The notes under the pieces: generated by a model
Databases searched by the model: none
What the model was told of the DNA's origin: nothing
The model's input: the letters and a program-made list of their open reading frames with translations, nothing else
Made by a program: the position numbers and the translations under genes
Source: Alloprevotella sp. OH1205_COT-284
GTDB lineage: Bacteria; Bacteroidota; Bacteroidia; Bacteroidales; Bacteroidaceae
Assembly (NCBI RefSeq): GCF_003859795.1
Contig: NZ_RQYI01000014.1
Span: forward strand, 1-54,109
Reading direction: 5' to 3'
Length of the DNA: 54,109 nucleotides
Part shown: piece after piece, positions 1-7,694 of the stretch
Layout of the letters: the number at the start of each line of letters is the position of its first letter
Position numbering within the stretch: the first letter of the stretch is position 1

Positions 1-71
1 TTCCGAACAGAGAAGTTAAGCCCGCCCGCGCCGATGGTACTGCTATTTGTGGGAGAGTAGGTCGCCGCCAT
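1..71 (+). rRNA. rrf: 5S ribosomal RNA, 3' part
   Basis: The first 71 bases match the 3' two thirds of a bacterial 5S rRNA: the conserved loop region with GAACAGAGAAGTTAAGC, then the CCGATGGTACTG helix and the GGGAGAGTAGGTCGCCGCC end. The 5' end lies outside the window. A strong terminator follows at once, so this is the end of an rRNA operon. The exact 3' end is inferred from the GCCGCCA that would close the terminal stem. Confidence 0.93.
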
Positions 72-75
72 TTTC

Positions 76-113
76 AGAGCCTTGTTTCAAAATAAGAAAC
101 AAGGCTCTTTTAT
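76..113 (+). terminator. rRNA operon terminator
   Basis: A perfect 13-bp stem (76-88 with 96-108) around a 7-base AT loop is followed by a run of T. It lies a few bases past the 5S end and is a classical intrinsic terminator. Confidence 0.95.
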
Positions 114-487
114 TTTGTCTTTTTATCTTGTGACTCATTTATCGTCCCTCCTTTTCCTCCTTTTCCCTTTCTTCCTCTTCTCCTTCCTTTTTGCTTATCA
201 TGGGTGCATGTTGGTCCTTATCGTATGCTCGTTTGGTAATATTTGCGTTTTGTGTGGTTCTGCATCTATCGAAGAATTTTTGTAGAATTTGTATGAGAAA
301 GAAGTAAACTATGATCTTCGGAAATTGTTTGAGAAGCTACATCTGCACAAGAAGTTTGGAGTAATTATGTTGCGGGCGACTTAATGAAAGTTGCTAAAAT
401 GAGGAGCTAATTTGAATAAACTCTTAAAACACGTTATATGATTAAGGAAATATAGCATCTATTCTTTTCTTCATGATAATATTATGA
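114..487. other. AT-rich intergenic region, no supported gene
   Basis: Nothing convincing is coded here. A pyrimidine-rich stretch (about 118-200) gives a spurious short frame. A second stretch (about 295-384, + strand) reads as 29 lysine- and leucine-rich codons before a stop and could be the tail of a decayed gene, but it has no start and no recognisable domain. Confidence 0.5.
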
Positions 488-495
488 TATATTTG
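488..495 (+). promoter_or_regulatory. -7 box of rprX, possible leaderless start
   Basis: TATATTTG fits the Bacteroidota -7 consensus TAnnTTTG. Only four bases separate it from the ATG at 500, so transcription would begin at or next to the start codon. No good -33 TTTG lies 19-21 bases upstream, so the promoter is only moderately supported. Confidence 0.5.
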
Positions 496-499
496 CCGT

Positions 500-2005
500 A
501 TGAAAAAGAAAACCATCTGGGGCATTGCCATAGTCATGGGGATCTCGTTTACTGTCCTGATATTCTTGCAGGTATATTACTTCAACGAGATTGTCGAGAT
601 GCGGCGCACGCAATTTGACGAAAATGTCAAACGTGCTCTCTATCAGGCCGTGCACTCGTTGGAACTTCAAGAAACCCAAGCTACGATCGAAACGGAAATT
701 GCAGCAGGAGAGGAAAACCATTCCAAACAGCGGCACAGCGAAATGGAAGATGAAGGAATGGCTTTGCCGCATGTGTATGCTGCGCCGCTTGATTCCGAAA
801 GTTTTGTTCGTCGCCCGAATATTAGGATTGGAGAAACAAGAGGATATACGCCGAGATTGAGTGAAAAGGTGAGAAAGCGTTTCCTTTATCAGAAAGATTT
901 GCTCAATGAGGTGATTTATTCGATCCTTTACAAGCCTCTCGACAAGCCCATAGAACAACGGATCAGCCGTAATGCTTTGGACTATGCCTTGAAAACGGAA
1001 CTCCAACACAATGGTATTGATCTGAAAAAGATGCACTATCATTTTCAGGTGTTCACGGTCGACGGTCGCGAGGTGATGCGTTGTCAAGACTACGAGGAGA
1101 GTTTTGGAGATGCTGTCTTTCGTCAGGAGATCTTTGCCAATGACGCACCGGCACAGATGGGAATCATACAAGTGAGATTTCCCGAAGTCGGTTACTATAT
1201 CTTCGAATCGGTGAAATTTGTGCTTCCGGCGATCATCTTTACTTTTGTCTTGCTGTTTGTGTTCATATATACTATTTACACGATATTCCGACAAAAGCGT
1301 CTGACGGAGATCAAGAATGATTTCATCAACAACATGACCCACGAGTTCAAGACCCCGATCTCCTCCATTTCTCTCGCCTCTCAAATGTTGGCAGACACTG
1401 CGCTCCCCAAGAATGAGGCGATGTTGAAACAGTTGTCGAGTGTCATCATTGACGAAACAAAGAGGTTGCGTTTTCAAGTGGAGAAAGTGTTGCAGATGGC
1501 GATGTTTGACCGTGATGACACCACGACGTTCAAGTTTCAAGAAGCCGATGCCAATGGTATCGTGGAGGAAGTAGTTTCGACGTTTCGGCTTAAAGTCGAA
1601 AGTACCGGCGGAAGTATTGACAGTTACATCGAAGCGGAAGATCCGATTATCTTGGCCGACCCGATGCATTTTACCAATCTGATTTACAACTTATTGGAAA
1701 ATGCTTTGAAATATCGAAAACCCGAAGTGGAAGTGAAATTGCTTGTTTCTACTTTTAATGAATCCGGAAAACTGAAAATTACCATTAAAGACAATGGTAT
1801 CGGTATCAGAAAGGAGGATTTGAAACGTATCTTCGACCGCTTCTACCGCGTTCCCACCGGAAACGTGCACAACGTAAAAGGAGTGGGCATCGGATTGGCA
1901 TACGTCTCTTCGGTGGTTAGGGCGCACAACGGAACCATACATGTAGACAGCGAATATGGCATTGGCACTACGTTTACCATTACTATCCCTCTTTTGGAGG
2001 CATGA
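500..2005 (+). CDS. rprX: Sensor histidine kinase, RprX-like
   Basis: Inner-membrane sensor kinase of 501 residues. A membrane segment at about 8-28 is followed by a periplasmic region of some 210 residues and a second segment at about 240-262. The HisKA dimerisation domain carries the phosphorylated H281 within NMTHEFKTPI. The HATPase domain shows an N box (NLLENALKY), a G1 box (DNGIGI) and a G2 box (GVGIGLAYV). The overall sequence and the RprY-type regulator 34 bases downstream match RprX of Bacteroides fragilis, first linked to tetracycline regulation and later to stress and envelope physiology. The signal it senses cannot be told from sequence. The periplasmic region has an acidic, Glu/His-rich stretch (about residues 55-90). 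Confidence 0.9.
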   Translation: MKKKTIWGIAIVMGISFTVLIFLQVYYFNEIVEMRRTQFDENVKRALYQAVHSLELQETQATIETEIAAGEENHSKQRHSEMEDEGMALPHVYAAPLDSESFVRRPNIRIGETRGYTPRLSEKVRKRFLYQKDLLNEVIYSILYKPLDKPIEQRISRNALDYALKTELQHNGIDLKKMHYHFQVFTVDGREVMRCQDYEESFGDAVFRQEIFANDAPAQMGIIQVRFPEVGYYIFESVKFVLPAIIFTFVLLFVFIYTIYTIFRQKRLTEIKNDFINNMTHEFKTPISSISLASQMLADTALPKNEAMLKQLSSVIIDETKRLRFQVEKVLQMAMFDRDDTTTFKFQEADANGIVEEVVSTFRLKVESTGGSIDSYIEAEDPIILADPMHFTNLIYNLLENALKYRKPEVEVKLLVSTFNESGKLKITIKDNGIGIRKEDLKRIFDRFYRVPTGNVHNVKGVGIGLAYVSSVVRAHNGTIHVDSEYGIGTTFTITIPLLEA

Positions 2006-2039
2006 ATAAAATAATAATAACTCCCAAATACTTACAACC

Positions 2040-2747
2040 ATGGACGAAAAAATGAGAATTCTCTTATGCGAAGACGATGAAAATCTCGGAATGCTTCTTC
2101 GCGAATATCTTCAAGCCAAAGGCTATGAAACCGTGCTTTGCTCCGACGGAGAAGAAGGCTATCGCGAGTTTCTGCGCAGCAAATTTAATCTCTGCGTATT
2201 CGATGTGATGATGCCGAAAAAGGACGGATTTACATTGGCCAAGGAAATTCGCATGACCAACACCGAAGTGCCTATCGTGTTCCTCACGGCAAAGACGTTG
2301 AAGGAAGATATTTTTGAAGGCTTCAAAATCGGTGCCGACGACTATTTGACGAAACCCTTCTCGATGGAAGAGCTGACGTTCCGCATTGAAGCTATTTTGC
2401 GTCGTGTTCGTGGCAAGAAAAATCGCGAACGTACTGTTTATAATATTGGTTCTTACGTGTTTGATACGCAAAAACAAACACTTTCGCGCGGAGAAGAAAG
2501 CCGCAAACTCACCACCAAAGAGAGCGAGTTGCTCGGATTGCTCTGTGCTCACACCAATGAGATTTTGCAACGCGATTTCGCGCTCAAAAAGATTTGGATC
2601 GACGACAACTACTTCAATGCTCGCTCAATGGATGTGTATATCACCAAATTGCGCAAGCATCTCAAAGATGACCCCGAAGTGGAAATCATCAATATTCACG
2701 GTAAGGGATATAAGCTCATCTGCCCCGAAGAGGAAGAAAAAGCATAA
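2040..2747 (+). CDS. rprY: Response regulator RprY, OmpR/PhoB type
   Basis: Cytoplasmic regulator of 235 residues. The receiver domain has the acidic pocket EDDE near the N terminus, phosphoacceptor D55 in VFDVMMPKKDG, the switch Thr in FLTAK, and the conserved Lys in YLTKPFS. A winged-helix DNA-binding domain follows (about 130-230) with the recognition-helix pattern NARSMDVYITKLRKHL. It lies 34 bases after rprX and is surely its partner and co-transcribed. A second ATG at 2052 is a possible alternative start. In B. fragilis and Porphyromonas gingivalis the homologue binds promoters of envelope and stress genes; that role is inferred here. Confidence 0.92.
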   Translation: MDEKMRILLCEDDENLGMLLREYLQAKGYETVLCSDGEEGYREFLRSKFNLCVFDVMMPKKDGFTLAKEIRMTNTEVPIVFLTAKTLKEDIFEGFKIGADDYLTKPFSMEELTFRIEAILRRVRGKKNRERTVYNIGSYVFDTQKQTLSRGEESRKLTTKESELLGLLCAHTNEILQRDFALKKIWIDDNYFNARSMDVYITKLRKHLKDDPEVEIINIHGKGYKLICPEEEEKA

Positions 2748-2775
2748 ACCCTTCTTGGAAGATTACGAATGCAAT

Positions 2776-2812
2776 AAAAAACGACACAAAATGATATTTG
2801 TGTCGTTTTTTT
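2776..2812 (+). terminator. Terminator after rprXY
   Basis: The stem AACGACACAAA (about 2780-2790) pairs with TTTGTGTCGTT (2797-2807) around ATGATA and runs into a T tract, about 30 bases after the rprY stop. Confidence 0.92.
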
Positions 2813-2843
2813 GTTCCATATCGTTTCAATATGTGCGGTTGTT

Positions 2844-2874
2844 TTGGAGAATAAAGAAATAGTACTTATATTTG
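2844..2874 (+). promoter_or_regulatory. Promoter of the M60 peptidase gene
   Basis: A -33 TTG (2844-2846, within TTTTGG) lies 20 bases before TATATTTG (2867-2874), a good match to the Bacteroidota promoter. Transcription would start near 2880 and give a leader of about 30 bases. Confidence 0.75.
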
Positions 2875-2910
2875 CGGTTAATTTTCCATTAATTTTATCC
2901 TTTCTTTATT

Positions 2911-5900
2911 ATGAACATTTTTTCAAGAAGTCTGTTCCTCCTTGTGGTGGCCGTCGGCATGTTATCTCCCGACCTGGCTGTCGCTCAAAAAACGGTGGTT
3001 GACGCTCATTTGGCCAACGGAGGTCTTTTTCGTCTGAAAAACCGTGGTTCCGGTCGTTACATCACCGAAAACAAAACCGATCATGGCTTGACCGGTGTGA
3101 CCCAACAGACGGTAAAGCCCGGAGCTTTGTCGCAAATTTGGATCCTAAAAAAAAATGACGGTTCTTACAGCCTCCGCAACGCTTACACGGGGCGTTACAT
3201 TCCGGCCGAAAACGGAAAACCGATGAAAACGACCTTGGGGGCAAGCAAACTCTACATAAAATACAGTGCCGCAAACAATGGTACAACCACCTCGTATGTC
3301 ACCATTTCATGGGACGCCAAATATGAAGGCGAAAAATGCTTGAACGAGAACAATGGAACGAGATACATTTTGGGTTGGAAGGCCAATTCGCCGTCGGTAA
3401 ACGATAAATTCTCAGACTGGGTTCTCGAACCGGCCAAGGATGTGACGGATGATGAAATCAAAGCGCAAATCACACAGCAAAACCATTTCACGAAGCCCAC
3501 CGAAAATGCCTATGTGCATATCGTGAGTGCGGCCTATGGCAATGTCATCACCGAATCTCCGGGCAACAACAGTCTTTTCTGCATCGCACCCGACGCCGGC
3601 GATTTTTCGCAGGTGTGGAAGTTGGAGAAAATATCAGACAGCCAGTGGGCTTTGAAGAACGCCCTTACCGGCCGCTATATCCAAAAGCAAAACGGTAAGC
3701 GTTCAAGCGGTTATAAAACGACGACTGCCAAGCAATCTTATACCTTTTCGGAGGGAACGGATCCTTATGTGATTCAGTATAGCATCGAAGATGCAGGCGG
3801 TGTGGGTTTGCACGATGCTTCTTCGCAAGACCATCTGTTGGTAGGATGGGATATTTCGGCAGAAGCCTCACAGTGGGGCTTAAAGACGGTGACCGTGGAC
3901 GAAGCGGCTCTGAAAGCCAAACAAGACGAATTGGCAGTTTACAGTGTGCTTACTCCCATCAATATCATCAAAATTCGCACAACTCTCAGACACTATTTTG
4001 AAGACGAGGCTTGCACTCGCCTGAAACCCGAATTTCAAAACATGAGCGATGACCAGCTCAGAGCGAAGATGAGCGAAGAGCCGACCGATCCCGCCGATCC
4101 GGTCAAAATTGCCATTCCGCTTTTCATTCAAGATATGGCTGTAAAAGTCAAGAACGAGTCTTGGGGACATCGCGAAAAAGAATTCCGCATTCACAACTAC
4201 GATGTGTTTACCGCGGGCGGATACAGTGACGGCGGCTATCGCGACATCATCGGTACGAATTTCTGCTTCGGTGTTCAGACCGGTCCCACCGGCATCAGTG
4301 TGAAACGTGGCGATGTCTTGACCATTTATGTGGGTGCAACGCCCAAGTATGGCGCATCAATCGGCGTGATGCTTACTTCCGATTTTGCGGTAAATGGAGA
4401 AGTCACCCCGTTGCAAAAAGGTTTTAACGTGTACACCGCCGCCCGCGACGGTTTCATTTTCATCAACTATCATCTGAAAAACAAGTTGAAGAAAGTGGCA
4501 GACTATCCTGCCATTCCCATACACATCGAAGGCGGCCGCGTGAATGGATATTTCGACATCACTCGCGGACACACCAATGCCGACTGGCTCGACATGGAGA
4601 AGACGCTTTTCAAGGATAAGGTGATCCACATGCAGTCCAAGTACACGCACTATCTCTTCCACCTTGATCGGGTCAAGAAAAGAATGGGACAGAGCTATCT
4701 GAACAAATATCCCACCATGTATGCCGACATGCGTGCCAATCGTGTGGATGCCGACGGCGTGCCCAAGGGGATCCAAGGGGTGCTTCAACGTTGGGATTCG
4801 ATTGTTGCCATTCAGTATGATTTGATGAATGTGAAGCTCTACCAAGACCGATTCAAAGGAATGCTTTCCGCCAGTTCCAATGCTTCGGGAAATCCCCACG
4901 CCTCTTCTTTCGGAACGTATTATCCCGATGCCGGAGGTATTGTTGATTACTACGACATCACTATCGGTCGAGATACCGACGAAGGAGGAAATCTTTGGAT
5001 GTTGGCACACGAAATCGGACACATTCACCAGCGTTACATCAATATGGCCGGTTGCACCGAAATCTCCAACAACTTCTACTCTCAGGTGACGGCTTGGAAG
5101 CAGGGTTCCCACGTTGGTCGCGGCGGCCCGCTCTCCGTTGCCATGAATCACTTCCACAAAGGCAACAACTGGCACGAATATGATCTTTGGATTCGCACGC
5201 GTTTCTATTTCCAACTTTGGCTCTATTTCCATGAAATGGGACATAAGCCCACGTTCTATCAGGAATTGTTTGAAAGACTGCGTCGCGAACCGATGACCGC
5301 TTCTACCCAAGAACACGCTCCCGGCAGCGGAAAAACCGACTTCCTCAGATTTGCCAAACACTGCTGTGACGTGGCAAAAATGGATCTCTCCGAATTCTTC
5401 CAATTCTATGGCATGTTCCAACCGACCAAAAACTATACTGTCGGCGATTACACCAATACCTACTTCTCTACAACGCAGAAAGACATCGACGAAGCGATTG
5501 CCTATATGCAGAAATACCCCAAGGGTCCCGAAGGTTTGCTCTTCATCGACGAGCGCATTCGCAAAGTGCCTGCCACCTATCCCGGAGCTCCTGCCGGTGC
5601 CATGCGTTGGGCTACGACCAGAGACGTGCATCCTGCCCAAGCCTCGAAAGTGGGCGATGTGGGCATGTATCTCGACTATCGCAACGACATCGAGGTGGCC
5701 CCTTACACGTGTACGGTTTCCGCAACGGGAAAGGTGACTATCCAAAAAGACGGTAAAGGAGCTGTCGGCTTCAAAGTGTATGACACCAACCGCAAGCTGG
5801 TCTATGTTTCCAACACTTGGACGTTCAACTTGCCCGAAAGTATTCGTAAGGCCGGCTATTACATCTGTGTGGCCTATGGCAATGGCAAACAGCAATCTAT

Positions 5901-6048
5901 CTACAACGCCACTAATGTCGCTTCAATCGGAGAGACCGTTGTTGAGCCTGCCGACCAATTTGCCGTGATCTATGACCTTTCCGGCCGTCGCACCCATAAC
6001 CCGAAACATGGTGTTTACATTGTGAACGGAAAACTTCAAGTACGCTAA
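2911..6048 (+). CDS. Secreted M60-family zinc metallopeptidase (enhancin-like)
   Basis: 1045-residue exported protein. A signal peptide (about 1-25, ending AVAQ) is followed by two related regions (about 30-170 and 195-330) with FRLKNRGSGRYI- and ALKNALTGRYI-type repeats, resembling beta-trefoil (ricin-like) carbohydrate-binding domains. The peptidase_M60 domain contains the gluzincin signature HEIGH at 700-704, with the third zinc ligand probably E717 (HExxH plus 8-28 residues plus E). M60 enzymes of gut and oral Bacteroidota cleave mucin-type O-glycoproteins, so mucin or another host glycoprotein is the likely substrate. The C terminus has the YDLSGRR...GVYIVNGK pattern common at the ends of exported Bacteroidales proteins. 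Single-gene unit with its own promoter and terminator. Confidence 0.88.
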   Translation: MNIFSRSLFLLVVAVGMLSPDLAVAQKTVVDAHLANGGLFRLKNRGSGRYITENKTDHGLTGVTQQTVKPGALSQIWILKKNDGSYSLRNAYTGRYIPAENGKPMKTTLGASKLYIKYSAANNGTTTSYVTISWDAKYEGEKCLNENNGTRYILGWKANSPSVNDKFSDWVLEPAKDVTDDEIKAQITQQNHFTKPTENAYVHIVSAAYGNVITESPGNNSLFCIAPDAGDFSQVWKLEKISDSQWALKNALTGRYIQKQNGKRSSGYKTTTAKQSYTFSEGTDPYVIQYSIEDAGGVGLHDASSQDHLLVGWDISAEASQWGLKTVTVDEAALKAKQDELAVYSVLTPINIIKIRTTLRHYFEDEACTRLKPEFQNMSDDQLRAKMSEEPTDPADPVKIAIPLFIQDMAVKVKNESWGHREKEFRIHNYDVFTAGGYSDGGYRDIIGTNFCFGVQTGPTGISVKRGDVLTIYVGATPKYGASIGVMLTSDFAVNGEVTPLQKGFNVYTAARDGFIFINYHLKNKLKKVADYPAIPIHIEGGRVNGYFDITRGHTNADWLDMEKTLFKDKVIHMQSKYTHYLFHLDRVKKRMGQSYLNKYPTMYADMRANRVDADGVPKGIQGVLQRWDSIVAIQYDLMNVKLYQDRFKGMLSASSNASGNPHASSFGTYYPDAGGIVDYYDITIGRDTDEGGNLWMLAHEIGHIHQRYINMAGCTEISNNFYSQVTAWKQGSHVGRGGPLSVAMNHFHKGNNWHEYDLWIRTRFYFQLWLYFHEMGHKPTFYQELFERLRREPMTASTQEHAPGSGKTDFLRFAKHCCDVAKMDLSEFFQFYGMFQPTKNYTVGDYTNTYFSTTQKDIDEAIAYMQKYPKGPEGLLFIDERIRKVPATYPGAPAGAMRWATTRDVHPAQASKVGDVGMYLDYRNDIEVAPYTCTVSATGKVTIQKDGKGAVGFKVYDTNRKLVYVSNTWTFNLPESIRKAGYYICVAYGNGKQQSIYNATNVASIGETVVEPADQFAVIYDLSGRRTHNPKHGVYIVNGKLQVR

Positions 6049-6072
6049 TTTTGGCGCAATTTTTCTCGTCAT

Positions 6073-6110
6073 ACAAAAAGCTCTCTGTCCGTCGATAGAG
6101 AGCTTTTTGT
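6073..6110 (+). terminator. Terminator after the M60 gene
   Basis: A perfect 14-bp stem (6073-6086 with 6097-6110) encloses a 10-base loop. The A/T arms on both sides mean it could act in either direction. Confidence 0.88.
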
Positions 6111-6188
6111 GTAAACAGGAGAAAGAGGGAATGCTCAATCGGCGTAGTGTGGTCAATACTGTCGGTGTGTCCCCAATGATTATTTTGT

Positions 6189-6660
6189 AAATCGCCGAAA
6201 AACATACACTTTGCTTTGAATATTGCTGAATTTCAGTGAAATGGGAGTGTATGCGGCAGTTCTTTTGTATACACGGCGGTAGGTTAAGTCGATGATATAC
6301 AGATGAAAATGAATGTAGGCAGTTCTTTGCAAAACCTACACTGTCTACATGGTTGTGGTTTCGGACATCTTCACACCTTCCCGATGCAGCGTGTAGGTTG
6401 TAGAAACGAATGTAGATAATTTCCCGTGTTGTCTACATACGCAACGGGTTGTTACTCTGTGGTTTAACCCATGCAGTGTAGACAATGTAGATAAAAAGAA
6501 GAAAAACTCTTGGTAGAAGCCGGAAATTGTATGTTCTTACGAAGAACGGCCTCACTTTCTCTCCGTTTTTCCGAATAGATTTTAATGCGTCGGAACGCAA
6601 CTTACCAAAGGAGTAGAATAAACGGAGTAACGAGTAGAAATTTCTATCTCAGAGGTAAAG
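6189..6660 (-). repeat. Dispersed intergenic repeat, family A, copy 1 (inverted)
   Basis: About 470 bases whose reverse complement aligns along its length with 37951-38423 and 53492-53963. Shared landmarks are the GTGTATGTTTTTCG end, paired GTAGGCAGTGTAGG / CTACATTC blocks, a central hairpin of GTAGATAAT type, ATGTATGAAAG-like text and the GATAGA..TTTCTACTCGTTACTCCGTTTATTCTACTCC end. No frame stays open across all copies, so it is non-coding. This copy abuts the 3' end of the DUF1460 gene. Confidence 0.85.
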
Positions 6661-6671
6661 ATTTTGCTAAA

Positions 6672-7634
6672 CTATTTCATGCGAAAGACGCGAATGCCCC
6701 TATTGTGAGGGATGCGTTGCAGATAGTCGTGAAGCGGCCGTTCGTCTTCGATCACTCGTTTGAAGTCGGTCGAGGCATGTAGCATGTGGAGTTTGCCGTC
6801 TTTCCCCCACGCGGCGAATCCTTGGTGCGAGTAGTCGAGCCCGCTTTTGTCGGTCACGATCACAATGATGTCGCCGTCGCGGATGCTGCCCAACTCTTGG
6901 CGAGAACCTCCTGTGTGTCGTTTCGGCAGAAAACGCCCCGCCGCCCCGCTGTGTTTGCGCTCCCATGCCGCTATTTCGGCCACTCGTTCGGGGCGGTTTT
7001 TCAACATCTTGTAGGCCTCGGCGTGTCGGCTCATGTAGTGCAATTTCACATGGAGCGGCCGTGTTAGTTTTTGAGGAAGCCGAACTTCTTCTATCGTCCC
7101 TCGTTTCAAGTGGTCGTCTATCCAAAAGGTGAGATAATGCAGTCGGGAAACGTAGCCGGCGCACTTGCCGTTGCGATATCGGATCCGCTCCAAACGGCGG
7201 CAATAGTCGGAAAAGGAACTTCCACCTTCGCGGCGTGTCAGTGCAAGTGCCGATGCCGTTTCCACCAACGTGGCGCAGTCCAAACCTCGGAGATTTACGA
7301 CGACTCGCTCCGGATCGGCCGCTTCAAGCGTGTGCGCCACATAGGGGCGTCCTTTCAGCTTACGGGCAAAATCGAGCGATGTATTCAAACTTCTGTCGGC
7401 CAGTAGTTTTTCCACTTCCACCGAATCGCGTCTGTCAAACACTGCTCTCACACTTACCTTCGTTTCCACGCGTTCCTTTGCCTCCGCACTTTCCTTGGTT
7501 TGTGTGCTGCCTGTCGGCTCGATCTCGGCATGGAGCGAGAGGCAGAAAAGGCCGTCGCTCCCGGCGGCGGGAGGCTCGGTGTTCGACCGACCTCCCGTTG
7601 CCAAGAGCGACAGCAGTAAGAGAGAAATATACAT
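6672..7634 (-). CDS. DUF1460 family amidase-like cell-wall hydrolase
   Basis: 320 residues. The N terminus (about 1-16) is hydrophobic, consistent with export to the periplasm. Residues from about 75 onward match DUF1460, a family with an NlpC/P60-like papain fold whose characterised members act as N-acetylmuramoyl-L-alanine amidases on peptidoglycan. The likely catalytic Cys is C120 in GLDCATLVE and the His is H270 in YSHQGFA. A low-complexity Glu/Lys/Thr stretch (about 42-65) links the signal to the enzyme domain. It stands alone on the minus strand, 61 bases from htpG, and could be co-transcribed behind it. Substrate specificity is inferred. Confidence 0.82.
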   Translation of the reverse strand: MYISLLLLSLLATGGRSNTEPPAAGSDGLFCLSLHAEIEPTGSTQTKESAEAKERVETKVSVRAVFDRRDSVEVEKLLADRSLNTSLDFARKLKGRPYVAHTLEAADPERVVVNLRGLDCATLVETASALALTRREGGSSFSDYCRRLERIRYRNGKCAGYVSRLHYLTFWIDDHLKRGTIEEVRLPQKLTRPLHVKLHYMSRHAEAYKMLKNRPERVAEIAAWERKHSGAAGRFLPKRHTGGSRQELGSIRDGDIIVIVTDKSGLDYSHQGFAAWGKDGKLHMLHASTDFKRVIEDERPLHDYLQRIPHNRGIRVFRMK

Positions 7635-7694
7635 TGCGTTGAATTTACCGCCGCATCAGCTTTCGATCTGTCGAAAGTCTGCGGCACAGTGTCG

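Noticed and set aside
82-285. 67-residue frame after the 5S rRNA terminator
   Set aside because: Starts inside the terminator hairpin and consists of Phe/Leu/Ser from a pyrimidine tract.
4357-5895. 512-residue open frame on - strand
   Set aside because: Antisense to the M60 peptidase, which has clear catalytic motifs; no domain in the reverse frame.
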